Positions 17,059 to 24,706 of a stretch of 38,390 bases of DNA are shown here, one piece after another. Location: assembly GCF_017115165.1 (NCBI RefSeq), contig NZ_JABXKF010000131.1, forward strand, positions 1 through 38,390, written 5' to 3'. The notes beneath the pieces were generated by a model that was given only the letters and a program-made list of their open reading frames with translations, made no database searches and was not told the DNA's origin. Each line of letters opens with the position of its first letter. Position 1 is the stretch's first letter. Origin of the DNA: Nostoc sp. LPT. Lineage in GTDB: Bacteria; Cyanobacteriota; Cyanobacteriia; Cyanobacteriales; Nostocaceae. A program made the translations under genes and the position numbers.

Positions 17059-17328
17059 TTAACCCTTGACCGAGTTTGGCTTGACTACTTGTGAGCTACT
17101 GCTATTCCACTTAGAGAAGGCTTCTACATCATCAAAATTCAGCCACCATTTACCAGCTGATTTAAATGCTCGTATACGCTTGCGGATAATGTGATAGCGA
17201 ATAGTGCTGTTTTCAAGATAGAGTACCTTGCAAGCATCACTCATTGAAATGTATGTCTGCTTACCATTGTTATCAGGCTTATTATCTTTATCACTCTGGC
17301 ATTTTATTCGTTTAGAGCATCTTTGCAT
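17059..17328 (-). CDS. Excisionase-like helix-turn-helix protein
   Basis: An 89-residue basic protein with a MerR/excisionase-type DNA-binding pattern: YISMSDACKVLYLENSTIRYHIIRKRI, then the wing AFKSAGKWWLNFDDVEAFSKW. Such proteins act as recombination directionality factors or small regulators. The start is the ATG at 17328, which overlaps the stop of the 631-residue gene as TAATG; the in-frame TTG upstream is less likely. Its place inside the structural operon is unusual for an excisionase. Confidence 0.75.
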   Translation of the reverse strand: MQRCSKRIKCQSDKDNKPDNNGKQTYISMSDACKVLYLENSTIRYHIIRKRIRAFKSAGKWWLNFDDVEAFSKWNSSSSQVVKPNSVKG

Positions 17329-19223
17329 TATGGGAAGTCTACCCTCCAATCGGGTTTACCATTTTTTTGCCCTTTGCTAAAATATCTGCCATATTTAGGG
17401 TAAACTTGACTTTCTTTAATTGGTTCCTTGGTTGTTATTTTGCCACCTTTGAAGTAACTTCCCTCTAGCATTTTTGAATTTATCCAAGGTTTAATAGCAT
17501 TCAATATTTTTATACATTCTGCTTCATTTTGAGCATTTATTGTCACCTTGCTGTTGTCAGCAAGTACTAATATTGCTTGCCAATTTCCTTTTTTATATGG
17601 TGGTAAAGTAGGTTTATCATTCTGTCCACCTTTCCAGTGAGGTACGGTGATTGGATATTTTGCACTATCGTACTTTGCAGGTTGATTTCCACTTGCAGCA
17701 CTCTTTTTTTCAGCACATTGAATTACCATCTGTGGTGTATCGCCTTCATGCCTAATTTGGAAAGAAAGAGGAATAGCCGCAGTTACATCAAGTTTTTTAA
17801 CTTCCTCTGCAATGATGGCTTGGATTTTTCTATAATCAATTTCTGGGCAACAAATCATAGCACAATCACAATCCTGTGGTGGTAATGGTGGTGGTTCTGG
17901 TAAAACTTTTTTATTAATCGGACAGTCTTTAGCATCAGGATTTGAAATATCTAAGTGATAAACTTCTGGAGTTCTACCGTTGAATGACAATGAATCGAGT
18001 AAATAATTTATTGCTGCTTTGGTTGTTATTCCTTCTACCCCGATATTAATTTGTGAAGCATAGTATTTCGGGTATCCACTACCGTAGGGATTGCCGTCGG
18101 CGTATACTCCGTTACCAATTCCATAGACTGCCTCATAAGCTGTTCCATTGCCTAAATCTATGCGCCTAACTTCCCCTGTTCCTCCCCCACTCTCAATCCA
18201 TTGCTTTAAACTTGGCAAGCTGAAATCTAGATCGTTTGCATAAGTTCTTGTGTACCATCCAGAGAAAAGGCCGTATACTTCATCAAGTGAGCTTGGTACA
18301 GTTATCTGTTCAAAATGCCCTCCTGTGTTGTCTTCGTTAGTTACAAAATATTTACCCAATGTCTTCGTAACGTAGGATATTCTGAAAATTATTGACCCAC
18401 ACGGCGACAATTCTAATTCGCGTAATTTCCTTATTGGTGTCGGTGGTACAGGCTTAGGCTTTGGTTCTCTTGGAGTTGGGATATCTTTCTCTTTTGTTGT
18501 AGGTTGTGGCTTACTTTCTGGTTCCGGTATCCTGGGTTCCGGTAATCCTGGGAACTTGATTTTTGGCAAATCAGGTATATCAAATTCTGGGATTTTTGGG
18601 ATACTTAAATCTGGCATTCCAGGTCTATCGAATTTGGGAATTTGAATAGTTGGAATTTCAAAATGCGGGCGATTTTTCCAGAGGTCTTCTAAGTTAGCTT
18701 TACCTTGTTCCCCTAAGTTTCTGATTTGATCTCCAACTTTGTTACCAATCGCATATGCACCATCCTCAGCAAAATCTCGCTTTAATCTAAGCTGTTCATT
18801 CGGATAATTTTTACCCTCGATTGCACCGTCCCAAAAACCTGATAAAGACCATCCTAAAAGATATGCAGCTTGCTCAAATGCTTGCTCTTGTGCAAAATTG
18901 TTGCCACTAACTACGTTGGTTCCAGCTATTACCGATTGTATGGTATTAATTCTAGGTCTAGCAGAGGAATTAGGTGTTATATCAATCGTTTTCCATGTTC
19001 GCCCGTCTTGCCTTATTTGCTCTTGTACGCTAGGGATATTTTGTGGTTGAGCATGGTAATCAATTGGTCTTGCAAGCTGTCCAGTACTAACCTGCTGTGC
19101 GCTGAAAGGTTGTCTTATTGCTGGAGAATTTACTATTGGTGATGCCTGTTTAGAAGGTGGCATCACATCAAAGTGTAGCGGGGTTCTAGTAGTAGTTGGA
19201 TCAGCGTAAGTTACTTGTGGCAT
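17328..19223 (-). CDS. Large Pro-rich island protein, possibly structural
   Basis: A 631-residue protein, the largest of the island. Residues about 1-160 are polar. Residues about 185-270 form a Pro-rich rod of short repeats with a P-x-I-P-x-F/L-D pattern (IPKFDRPGMPDLSIPKIPEF, IPDLPKIKFPG, then PEPRIPEPESKPQP). A globular middle follows, then a Cys cluster CDCAMICCPE (about 453-462), then a basic C-terminus with YFKGGKITTKEP. No enzyme motif is visible. It could be a fibre, adhesin or unusual capsid/tail component. The ATG overlaps the LamG gene's stop (TAATG), which implies coupled expression. Confidence 0.8.
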   Translation of the reverse strand: MPQVTYADPTTTRTPLHFDVMPPSKQASPIVNSPAIRQPFSAQQVSTGQLARPIDYHAQPQNIPSVQEQIRQDGRTWKTIDITPNSSARPRINTIQSVIAGTNVVSGNNFAQEQAFEQAAYLLGWSLSGFWDGAIEGKNYPNEQLRLKRDFAEDGAYAIGNKVGDQIRNLGEQGKANLEDLWKNRPHFEIPTIQIPKFDRPGMPDLSIPKIPEFDIPDLPKIKFPGLPEPRIPEPESKPQPTTKEKDIPTPREPKPKPVPPTPIRKLRELELSPCGSIIFRISYVTKTLGKYFVTNEDNTGGHFEQITVPSSLDEVYGLFSGWYTRTYANDLDFSLPSLKQWIESGGGTGEVRRIDLGNGTAYEAVYGIGNGVYADGNPYGSGYPKYYASQINIGVEGITTKAAINYLLDSLSFNGRTPEVYHLDISNPDAKDCPINKKVLPEPPPLPPQDCDCAMICCPEIDYRKIQAIIAEEVKKLDVTAAIPLSFQIRHEGDTPQMVIQCAEKKSAASGNQPAKYDSAKYPITVPHWKGGQNDKPTLPPYKKGNWQAILVLADNSKVTINAQNEAECIKILNAIKPWINSKMLEGSYFKGGKITTKEPIKESQVYPKYGRYFSKGQKNGKPDWRVDFP

Positions 19224-20119
19224 TAGCTGAAAGGTAAAGAAGGAACTATCGAAACATCTTGAGCTACCTTGCTGAATCGAAATTCATCAATGTATCCATA
19301 AAAAGGTAATCCAAAAGCTCCAGTACCAAGAATTATTCCGTTACTGTTACCCCAGTTTCCAGTAACAGCAGAGCCAACATTAGAGCCGTTTAGCCAAAGT
19401 TCTGTTGTTGTTCCTATTTTTCTCAAGGCAATATAATTCCAGTCATTTACTAATGGATTTACACTACCATCAACTGTAATATTTCCAAAAGCATAGCTAA
19501 TCTTGTTATTAAGTAAGTAGATGGTTGGGTAGTTACCTTGCGTGCTTAATGGTCGAAAATCGATAATATTTTGCCCCAATGATGTATTACTGGTATATAG
19601 AAAAAGCTCGGCAGTACAGTTTCCACTACCTACATTGAAATTATTAGAATTATATGAAATTATTCCACCATTAAATAGCAGTGATGAACCACTAAATTTA
19701 GATAGCATTACTGATACGGTTACACCAGAGTTACTTGCTGGTGTTAATGCGTAGCTACTACTATCTACAATCGGACTACTATCACCATGTAATAATAGAA
19801 TAGTGCTACTGAGCTGTGGCGTTCCACTTCCACCACTAGACAACCCTGCTAAAAGATTAGCTTTAGTAATTTTAAAGGGTATTCCTGTTGAGTCAATGCC
19901 GATAAAACAATCACCACTTTCAGCAACAGTTTTAATAAGAGTCGGTACTTCAAATCCTGAACTATTACCTTCTGCTAGCGCTAGCAAACTAGATAATGTT
20001 GCCTTCCTTAGAATAGGTTTACCACTAATGCCACCATTAATATCGAGTATCGGCAAGACATCATTTAAATTAGGGGTAGTGAGAGTTTTTAGTTTTGATA
20101 TTTCCACTGTCTTATTCAA
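19223..20119 (-). CDS. LamG/concanavalin A-like tail-fibre-type protein
   Basis: A 298-residue protein. Residues 1-100 resemble phage tail-fibre necks (NDVLPILDINGG, SSLLALAEG). Residues about 105-298 form a LamG-type jelly-roll: STILLLHGD, SSLLFNGG, TAELFLYTS, WNYIALRK, TELWLNGSNVGS, YGYIDEFRFSKVA. These domains bind carbohydrates on host surfaces or decorate virion fibres. This is the clearest viral-type protein of the island. The annotated start is a TTG overlapping the previous stop; a GTG at 20107 is also possible. Confidence 0.82.
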   Translation of the reverse strand: MNKTVEISKLKTLTTPNLNDVLPILDINGGISGKPILRKATLSSLLALAEGNSSGFEVPTLIKTVAESGDCFIGIDSTGIPFKITKANLLAGLSSGGSGTPQLSSTILLLHGDSSPIVDSSSYALTPASNSGVTVSVMLSKFSGSSLLFNGGIISYNSNNFNVGSGNCTAELFLYTSNTSLGQNIIDFRPLSTQGNYPTIYLLNNKISYAFGNITVDGSVNPLVNDWNYIALRKIGTTTELWLNGSNVGSAVTGNWGNSNGIILGTGAFGLPFYGYIDEFRFSKVAQDVSIVPSLPFS

Positions 20120-20654
20120 CTGTCAATAGTAATTGGTCATAAACTGGTGATTCTTCTATTACGGTTTCCAGGATTAAAATCCGGTCATCATATTGCAGCA
20201 AACCGTATCCTACATCTCTCTGCTGAATTGCGATAATGCTATCAGGTGCGACATCAAAAGTAGATGCACTGGTGAAATATGGTAGTAATGAAACGTAATA
20301 AAAGGGTCGCTGATTAAAAATAAAAACATCCACGACTTTGACTGCTGGTGTGTCACTATTACCAATAAAAAAACTCAAGCACTTCTTAGGATTGTTATTA
20401 AAAGTAGTTTTAGCGTTCGCCGCGATAGTTGCATCGTCAGCAAGGGTATCATTCTCAACTACTTCTAATTCATCGATACTAGTGACATCAACTGTCAAGC
20501 GCAGTGAAGTAATAAACCCTGAATACTTAGCATTACTCACTACATCTAAACTATTGAGTCTGCCAGGTTGGTAGAGTTCTATCATCCCGGTTCCCGTGGA
20601 AGCGTTAAGTTCTTTGATGATATTTACATTACGAAAAATACCAGGATTGCTCAT
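20112..20654 (-). CDS. Unknown beta-rich island protein
   Basis: A 180-residue soluble, strand-rich protein without Cys-based or catalytic motifs (GFITSLRLTVDVTSIDELEV; RDVGYGLLQYDDRILILETV at the end). It could belong to a tail or fibre assembly given its neighbours. The family is not recognised. The ATG overlaps the stop of the upstream gene as TAATG (20652-20656). Confidence 0.72.
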   Translation of the reverse strand: MSNPGIFRNVNIIKELNASTGTGMIELYQPGRLNSLDVVSNAKYSGFITSLRLTVDVTSIDELEVVENDTLADDATIAANAKTTFNNNPKKCLSFFIGNSDTPAVKVVDVFIFNQRPFYYVSLLPYFTSASTFDVAPDSIIAIQQRDVGYGLLQYDDRILILETVIEESPVYDQLLLTVE

Positions 20655-21004
20655 TAGTTATTAGCTCCTACAATCCCAGAGGTTGCTAGTGGGGTTTTTG
20701 TGATTATTTGCCCACTTGATAGTACATATCCATTGACTGCTGTACCTGTACTCGCTTGTGGAAATGCTGCTAGCCGTTCGCCGATAGATTGATTAGCATT
20801 TACTGTTACCTGCGCTCGTGCTGCACATTCCCTGAGTTGGTACAAAGCTTGCACTACTCCAGTAGCAGATTTCGCGGATACAGCATTGGGAGTGATGGCA
20901 GATAATCTCAGCATTAATCCATAAGTAGGGTCTACTACAAATAAATTATTTAAGCCGGATGCTGTTTCAAGTTGCTGAAAAGTCAGGTCTGTAATTTGTG
21001 CCAT
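20654..21004 (-). CDS. Unknown first protein of the left-arm operon
   Basis: A 116-residue protein, Ala/Thr/Gln-rich, with a helical middle (VVQALYQLRECAARAQVTV) and a Gly/Thr-rich end (VNGYVLSSGQIITKTPLATS). The pattern resembles small virion-associated proteins, but no family is recognised. It is first in the operon; the promoter should lie in 21005-21220, a region crowded with inverted repeats and shared with the divergent recombinase gene. Confidence 0.72.
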   Translation of the reverse strand: MAQITDLTFQQLETASGLNNLFVVDPTYGLMLRLSAITPNAVSAKSATGVVQALYQLRECAARAQVTVNANQSIGERLAAFPQASTGTAVNGYVLSSGQIITKTPLATSGIVGANN

Positions 21005-21065
21005 ACAGCAGATTTAGATGTTGTGAATAAATCCGTTGTATTGCTAATCTAAATTTGTGTAAATG

Positions 21066-21173
21066 TTCCACTTTTATGTAGAAGTGGAATATTCACTGAT
21101 GCCGTGTATCCTTTGCCAGGAATAGGATTGAGCCAATATTTGCGAGTAGTGAATATTTAGGTAATTCCACTTT
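21066..21173. promoter_or_regulatory. Nested inverted repeats in the divergent control region
   Basis: TTCCACTT (21066-21073) pairs with AAGTGGAA (21082-21089). The composite AAGTGGAATATTCACT (21082-21097) has an inverted partner further right: AGTGAATATT (21148-21157), then ATTCCACTT (21164-21172). These sites lie between the left-arm operon and the tyrosine recombinase gene. They could be recombinase or accessory-factor sites, or operators for both promoters. Confidence 0.55.
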
Positions 21174-21224
21174 CACCTCTGAACCAGGTAAAAGCGGAAT
21201 ACAAGAAATTCATATTTTCCATCT

Positions 21225-21809
21225 ATGCCAAAGAATAACAGAAAGGGAAAAGCTGCTGTAATTACGAACGCTGAATATTCCAAAATTCGTCAACAAATTT
21301 TGACAGAGAAATATAAATTGCTTTTAGACATTGGATGGTTTACTGGTGAGCGCTGGGGAGCTTTGGTACAACTTAAGGTGACAGATGTTTGTGAAGAAGT
21401 TGGGAAAGCTAAAACAGATATCATTTTCCCGGCAATTATCAGAAAACATAGACCAGACGGGTCAGCCGATACCACAGAAATCCCAGTACATCCAATATTG
21501 AGGGAGGCTTTAGAACGATACCAACCAGAAACACAAAGTGAGTGGCTGTTCCCCTCAAGATGTGGAACTAAACCAATTACTTGGAAAAATGCCTACAACG
21601 TTTTGATGGCTGCGGTGGAGAAAGCAGGCTACGAAGCTAAAGGCATCTCTACGCATACCATGAGACGCAGCTTTGTAAACCGATTACGGAAAAACGGAAT
21701 TCCCAAGGAAACTATTCGCACTTTCACCGGACACCGCGACAACAAAGGGCTTGACCCCTACTTTGAAATTGAGACGGACGAGAGAAGAGGGGCGATCGCT
21801 ACTCTATGA
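21225..21809 (+). CDS. Minimal tyrosine recombinase/integrase
   Basis: A 194-residue site-specific recombinase comprising only the catalytic domain. Catalytic residues are all present: Arg43 (TGERWGAL), His144-x-x-Arg147 (THTMRR), His170 (TGHRD) and Tyr179 (DPYFE). The N-terminal SAM-like core-binding domain of usual integrases (300-400 residues) is missing, as in several small phage and cyanobacterial recombinases. It would integrate or excise the island. A HIP1 site overlaps its 3' end. The only plausible start is the ATG at 21225; upstream are the inverted repeats at 21066-21173. Confidence 0.9.
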   Translation: MPKNNRKGKAAVITNAEYSKIRQQILTEKYKLLLDIGWFTGERWGALVQLKVTDVCEEVGKAKTDIIFPAIIRKHRPDGSADTTEIPVHPILREALERYQPETQSEWLFPSRCGTKPITWKNAYNVLMAAVEKAGYEAKGISTHTMRRSFVNRLRKNGIPKETIRTFTGHRDNKGLDPYFEIETDERRGAIATL

Positions 21810-21811
21810 AC

Positions 21812-21828
21812 CCAAATTCTAAATTTGG
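21812..21828. other. Short palindrome just after the recombinase gene
   Basis: CCAAATT-CTA-AATTTGG, 7-bp arms, lies 3 nt after the recombinase stop codon. No T-run follows. It resembles half-sites of the operator cluster at 24428-24510 (C-C-Y-A-A-A-T). The remaining gap to 22036 shows no gene; a T-run lies near 21930 and a GGGGCCCC palindrome near 21984. Confidence 0.35.
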
Positions 21829-22036
21829 ATGAACAACCAAATCATCCTCTAGTTTCCGATTAGAGATCAACCAGATCCTGAACTTGTGCCCTTCGACTTT
21901 ACAGGCTATGTAAGCGAGTCTCGTATTTTTTTTCATTAATCTGACAAATGGCGATCGCAACTTTATGAAAAATACATTTTTAGGGGCCCCAGCGCACAGC
22001 TTCTATTTATTGAGAATACTTGACACTATATAGTCA

Positions 22037-22285
22037 TTAGTCATTAGTCATTGGACATTGGGGAGCAGGGGCATCGGGCATGGGGGATGACCAGGGCTTT
22101 TCGGCTTCGGCTATTGCCCAAGACAAAAATTTTTTTGCAAACTCGATATCGTCTCGCTCCAATTGTTCAGCAACTATTTTGCAAGCTTCAATTAACCCGA
22201 TAAGCCTCGTCTCATGGGTGTCGGGAATTATTTTGGCAAGACTTTCAAAAACATCTGTATCGCTAAGATGTGGATTTTTACTCAT
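22037..22285 (-). CDS. Small helical protein of unknown function
   Basis: An 82-residue mostly helical protein (TRLIGLIEACKIVAEQLERD, IEFAKKFLSWAIAEAEKPW). Its last dozen codons run into the intergenic GTCATTA/GGGCAT tandem repeats, so the C-terminus may have been extended by repeat growth. It is convergent with nothing and divergent from the 22354 gene. Unrecognised family. Confidence 0.5.
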   Translation of the reverse strand: MSKNPHLSDTDVFESLAKIIPDTHETRLIGLIEACKIVAEQLERDDIEFAKKFLSWAIAEAEKPWSSPMPDAPAPQCPMTND

Positions 22286-22353
22286 AATTGGTAACTCCTA
22301 ACTCCCTACTCTTTGTAAAATTGGCTTGTAACACGCACTTCTAGGCAATAGAC

Positions 22354-22641
22354 ATGAGCAAAAAGGGGGGCCCTGGCATTCCTTGGCAACCGCGTTGGAA
22401 CAGTGGCAAGACGAAAACTATCCGCGTACCGATTGCACTTGTTCCCCAGGTCTTAGAATACGCTAGGGCATTGGACGGGGCTAATGACCCACTTAAATAT
22501 CTAGTCAACAAGTTTTTGAAAATTAAGCGTCGGCAGTACTCCCGTGCTATTCACAATGATGAGATGACTAGTGGCAATCGCTGGAAAATTTTCAATGAGT
22601 TTCGCCGCTGGTTACTTTGGCAAAAGTCTACCTACCATTGA
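22354..22641 (+). CDS. Small basic protein with ribbon-helix-helix-like segment
   Basis: A 95-residue basic protein. The segment KTKTIRVPIALVPQVLEYAR (about residues 19-38) looks like a ribbon-helix-helix strand and first helix, as in plasmid and phage regulators, followed by a positively charged tail. It could bind DNA. Its last 10 nt overlap the convergent acidic-protein gene at 22632. A GGGGGGCCC tract lies in codons 4-7. Confidence 0.5.
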   Translation: MSKKGGPGIPWQPRWNSGKTKTIRVPIALVPQVLEYARALDGANDPLKYLVNKFLKIKRRQYSRAIHNDEMTSGNRWKIFNEFRRWLLWQKSTYH

Positions 22642-22850
22642 TAAATTTCATCACCAATTAGCTCAGAAACCTCGTCTTTGATAAATCTGTAGGTTTTTGT
22701 TCCTACTTCTAAAATTCCGGTTTCTCCGTCAGCAAAGAATTCTTGCCTATCCTCTGGATCAAGTTCGTCCAAATCTTCTTCAATTTCTTCAAACAGTTCC
22801 TCGTGAGTCTCTAAAAGCTCAATCAACTTTTTTTCTAGTTCTTTATTCAT
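22632..22850 (-). CDS. Very acidic small protein
   Basis: A 72-residue strongly acidic protein (EELFEEIEEDLDELDPEDRQ, residues 18-37) with a short strand-rich end (GILEVGTKTYRFIKDEV). Small acidic proteins in phage and plasmids often mimic DNA or inhibit host DNA-binding enzymes, but nothing here proves that. The tail overlaps the convergent 22354 gene by 10 nt. Confidence 0.55.
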   Translation of the reverse strand: MNKELEKKLIELLETHEELFEEIEEDLDELDPEDRQEFFADGETGILEVGTKTYRFIKDEVSELIGDEIYQW

Positions 22851-22860
22851 GTCTCGAATA

Positions 22861-22910
22861 TTGAGTATTGGGCATTAGGCATTGGGTGCTGGGGGAAGAG
22901 GGACTGGGGA
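22861..22910. repeat. Short tandem repeat block
   Basis: Heptameric TTGGGCA/TTAGGCA-type units followed by GGGG-rich sequence between two minus-strand genes; same class as the blocks at 8151 and 23326. Confidence 0.6.
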
Positions 22911-22916
22911 TAAACT

Positions 22917-23117
22917 TTACTCCTGGTTTGCATCTGGGTTATTGTCTATCTCCCAGTCACCCTCTAGGTCATCCCTTTTGGCTTGGATCAACCAGAATTC
23001 CAATGATTGGTAGACTTTTAGTGCTAATTCAGCATTGGTGGTACGAACAGTCAGTTGGACAATATTTTCCTGATCGTTCAAACCAAGATGAACATGAATA
23101 TTTTTTGGTCTAGGCAT
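22917..23117 (-). CDS. Small unknown island protein
   Basis: A 66-residue protein (from MPRPKNIHVHLG) with alternating strands (NIHVHLGL, IVQLTVRTTN) and one helix (AELALKVYQSLEFWLIQAKR). The ATG at 23117 has GGGAG about 9 nt upstream and overlaps the end of the 23110 gene, so the two are probably co-translated. Family not recognised. Confidence 0.55.
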   Translation of the reverse strand: MPRPKNIHVHLGLNDQENIVQLTVRTTNAELALKVYQSLEFWLIQAKRDDLEGDWEIDNNPDANQE

Positions 23118-23325
23118 TCCCGTCTCTCCCACATTCTTGGTTTAATATCTGTTGTATTTCTTCAGAAAGAGCTACCAGTACCCGCTTTAACCCCACTAAC
23201 TCAGCATCCGAGAATCGGCTTAGGGGTTCTATCATCCGTCGTAGTTGGTGGTCGCAATACAGTTCGTGGTAGTTAGCCGCCTGCCAATCACGCTTATTCG
23301 CGTTTACTGCTTCTTCTCTGTTCAT
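23110..23325 (-). CDS. Small helical island protein
   Basis: A 71-residue all-helical protein (NANKRDWQAANYHELYCD, DAELVGLKRVLVALSEEIQQ) with no membrane segment. It overlaps the next minus-strand gene by 8 nt. Family not recognised. Confidence 0.55.
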   Translation of the reverse strand: MNREEAVNANKRDWQAANYHELYCDHQLRRMIEPLSRFSDAELVGLKRVLVALSEEIQQILNQECGRDGNA

Positions 23326-23410
23326 AAGTCATTAGTTATTTGTCATTTGTCATAAGTCATAAATCATTGGGCATTGAGGAATGGGGAATGAGGAATTAGG
23401 AATTAGGAGT
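23326..23410. repeat. Short tandem repeats with GTCATTA/GTCATAA units
   Basis: Heptamer-like units (AAGTCATTA, TTGTCATTT, GGGCATTGAGG, GGAATGAGG) fill the gap and overlap the 3' end of the 23396 gene. Confidence 0.6.
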
Positions 23411-24118
23411 TAAGAAGCGCCAGGAGCGGATTAACTTTTCAATTTCCACCGGGGCTTGTCCATCCGCGATCGCAATCTCAACCTCCTGCTTCCGACTTTG
23501 GGCTAATTGCGATCGCACACTCCCCCCGGTGATGTGCCGATGCCTAATCTTTCTGCCAGTCTTCCAGCAATAGCGGTAATAATGGTTATCTTTGCGGTTG
23601 GAAGGGCAGTACTTTTCTAGCCAGTGAAGATGTTCTGGAACGGGTTTAATGTGTTCTGGAACATCGGTATAGTCCCCGAATCCTGGGGTTTTTTGTTCTG
23701 GAACAGGATTTTGTGTATCACGTTCCAGAACAAGAGACGGGCGTTGGCGTAGCCCGTCGTAGACATCGCCAGGAGAAATCTGCGAGTGACTACTGACTAA
23801 TTGAACTGCCTGTGTATCCTGTTCCAGAACGCGGGCTGACTCCCAATCGCTCCAGGCTTGCTTATATTCGGTCAGATTTAAAAAATCGTCTGGGTCTGGT
23901 GGCTCGTCGCTGTCATCATAAAAAATTGTCAGTTGTCCGTTGTCGCTTTGATGGGGCACTTCTCCAAAGTCGGCTTCCTTCCAGCGATCGCTGGAAGTTA
24001 GTTCCTCGAACTCCGGTTCACAAGAGGGAGCAGGGGAGAAGGGGGGAGCCGTTGCAACTAACTCCACCGCGAACAATGTCAGCTGCCTGGGGGCCCCTGC
24101 GTTGTCGGTTTCCGTCAT
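23396..24118 (-). CDS. Unknown island protein with basic Cys/Tyr-rich C-terminal domain
   Basis: A 240-residue protein from MTETDNAG (ATG at 24118). The N-terminal two thirds are acidic and low-complexity, with repeated VPE/VLE peptides encoded by GTTC-x-x-GAAC decamers. The C-terminus is compact and basic: HWLEKYCPSNRKDNHYYRYC, then KTGRKIRHRHI, then a final helix. This could be a nucleic-acid-binding end. The first 39 codons of the longer frame overlap the repressor gene and are unlikely to be used. A Nostoc-type palindromic repeat is inserted in frame at about 23739-23770. Confidence 0.65.
   Translation of the reverse strand: MTETDNAGAPRQLTLFAVELVATAPPFSPAPSCEPEFEELTSSDRWKEADFGEVPHQSDNGQLTIFYDDSDEPPDPDDFLNLTEYKQAWSDWESARVLEQDTQAVQLVSSHSQISPGDVYDGLRQRPSLVLERDTQNPVPEQKTPGFGDYTDVPEHIKPVPEHLHWLEKYCPSNRKDNHYYRYCWKTGRKIRHRHITGGSVRSQLAQSRKQEVEIAIADGQAPVEIEKLIRSWRFLTPNS
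23632..23830. repeat. Five GTTC-YR-GAAC decamers
   Basis: GTTCTGGAAC at 23632-23641, 23653-23662 and 23695-23704, and its complement GTTCCAGAAC at 23722-23731 and 23821-23830, all inside the 23396 gene. The last two share a longer TGTGTATC context. They encode VPEH/VPEQ or VLEQ/VLER depending on orientation. Confidence 0.75.
23739..23770. repeat. Nostoc-type palindromic repeat inside a gene
   Basis: GGGCGTTGGCGTAGCCCG followed by TCGTAGACATCGCC; it reads on the minus strand as GGCGATGTCTACGACGGGCT..., a common dispersed palindromic repeat of heterocystous cyanobacteria. It lies in frame within the 23396 gene. Confidence 0.7.
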
Positions 24119-24176
24119 AATTAGGTTAGTGTTAATCCCCGCCACAGTGCTGTAAGCAAGCACTGTGGCGAATTTT

Positions 24177-24422
24177 TTAGTTTTCAGCTTTGGATAATGA
24201 GTTGGCCGGGGGGCCAAAATCATCTGGTAATTCATCAGCAGTAATTTGCAGCACCTTAAGCAAGGCCTTAAATTGACTAGGTGTCAACTTGGGTATAGCT
24301 CTTCCTCTTTCCCAGTTAGCCACTGTGTTTTCTGTAACCCCCAAGGCATCTGCAAGTTCTTTTTGAGTGATATGTCGCAATGTCCTAAGTCGCATAAGAG
24401 GTGATAGGGGCTTTTGTGCCAT
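24177..24422 (-). CDS. XRE-family repressor
   Basis: An 81-residue Cro/CI-type helix-turn-helix protein: MRLRTLRHITQKELADALGV and TENTVANWERGR (HTH about residues 19-40), then a short helical tail with no cleavable C-terminal domain. It is divergent from the right-arm genes; four operator-like palindromes lie directly upstream, the nearest only 5 nt from its ATG. That arrangement implies autorepression and control of the right-arm operon, like a phage lysogeny switch. Confidence 0.9.
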   Translation of the reverse strand: MAQKPLSPLMRLRTLRHITQKELADALGVTENTVANWERGRAIPKLTPSQFKALLKVLQITADELPDDFGPPANSLSKAEN

Positions 24423-24427
24423 CTTAA

Positions 24428-24510
24428 CCTAAATTGATTTAGCCTAAACAGATTGAGGTTTTACCCAAATTGGTTTAGGCTTATCAATGTCAACCCTAAA
24501 TCAATTTGGG
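24428..24510. promoter_or_regulatory. Four-site operator array of the island repressor
   Basis: Four 16-bp imperfect palindromes share the pattern CCYAAA-N4-TTTRGG, with mismatches in individual sites: CCTAAATTGATTTAGC (24428-24443), CCTAAACAGATTGAGG (24443-24458), CCCAAATTGGTTTAGG (24464-24479) and CCTAAATCAATTTGGG (24495-24510). Start-to-start spacings are 15, 21 and 31 bp. They fill the divergent gap next to the XRE gene. Confidence 0.82.
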
Positions 24511-24706
24511 GAAGAGAGACAAAAAAAGCTAGCATCGTCCCGCCGATGCCGTTGGTAGATGCTTGCTTTTGCTTCAAGTGTCTCATCTTGACAGCGAAAC
24601 CTAAATCCGGGAAAGTCGCACTTTACGTGCAATAGCCAAAGAAAGCCGATTAAGGGTATTTCAGGCTACCAGTGTCCCGTAAGTGGTTACGTGAGCGAGT
24701 GGGAAC

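Noticed and set aside
24453..24635. 60-codon plus-strand frame starting inside the operator array
   Set aside because: Its TTG start lies within the palindromes; only the last 29 codons (from ATG near 24546) could be real and nothing supports them.
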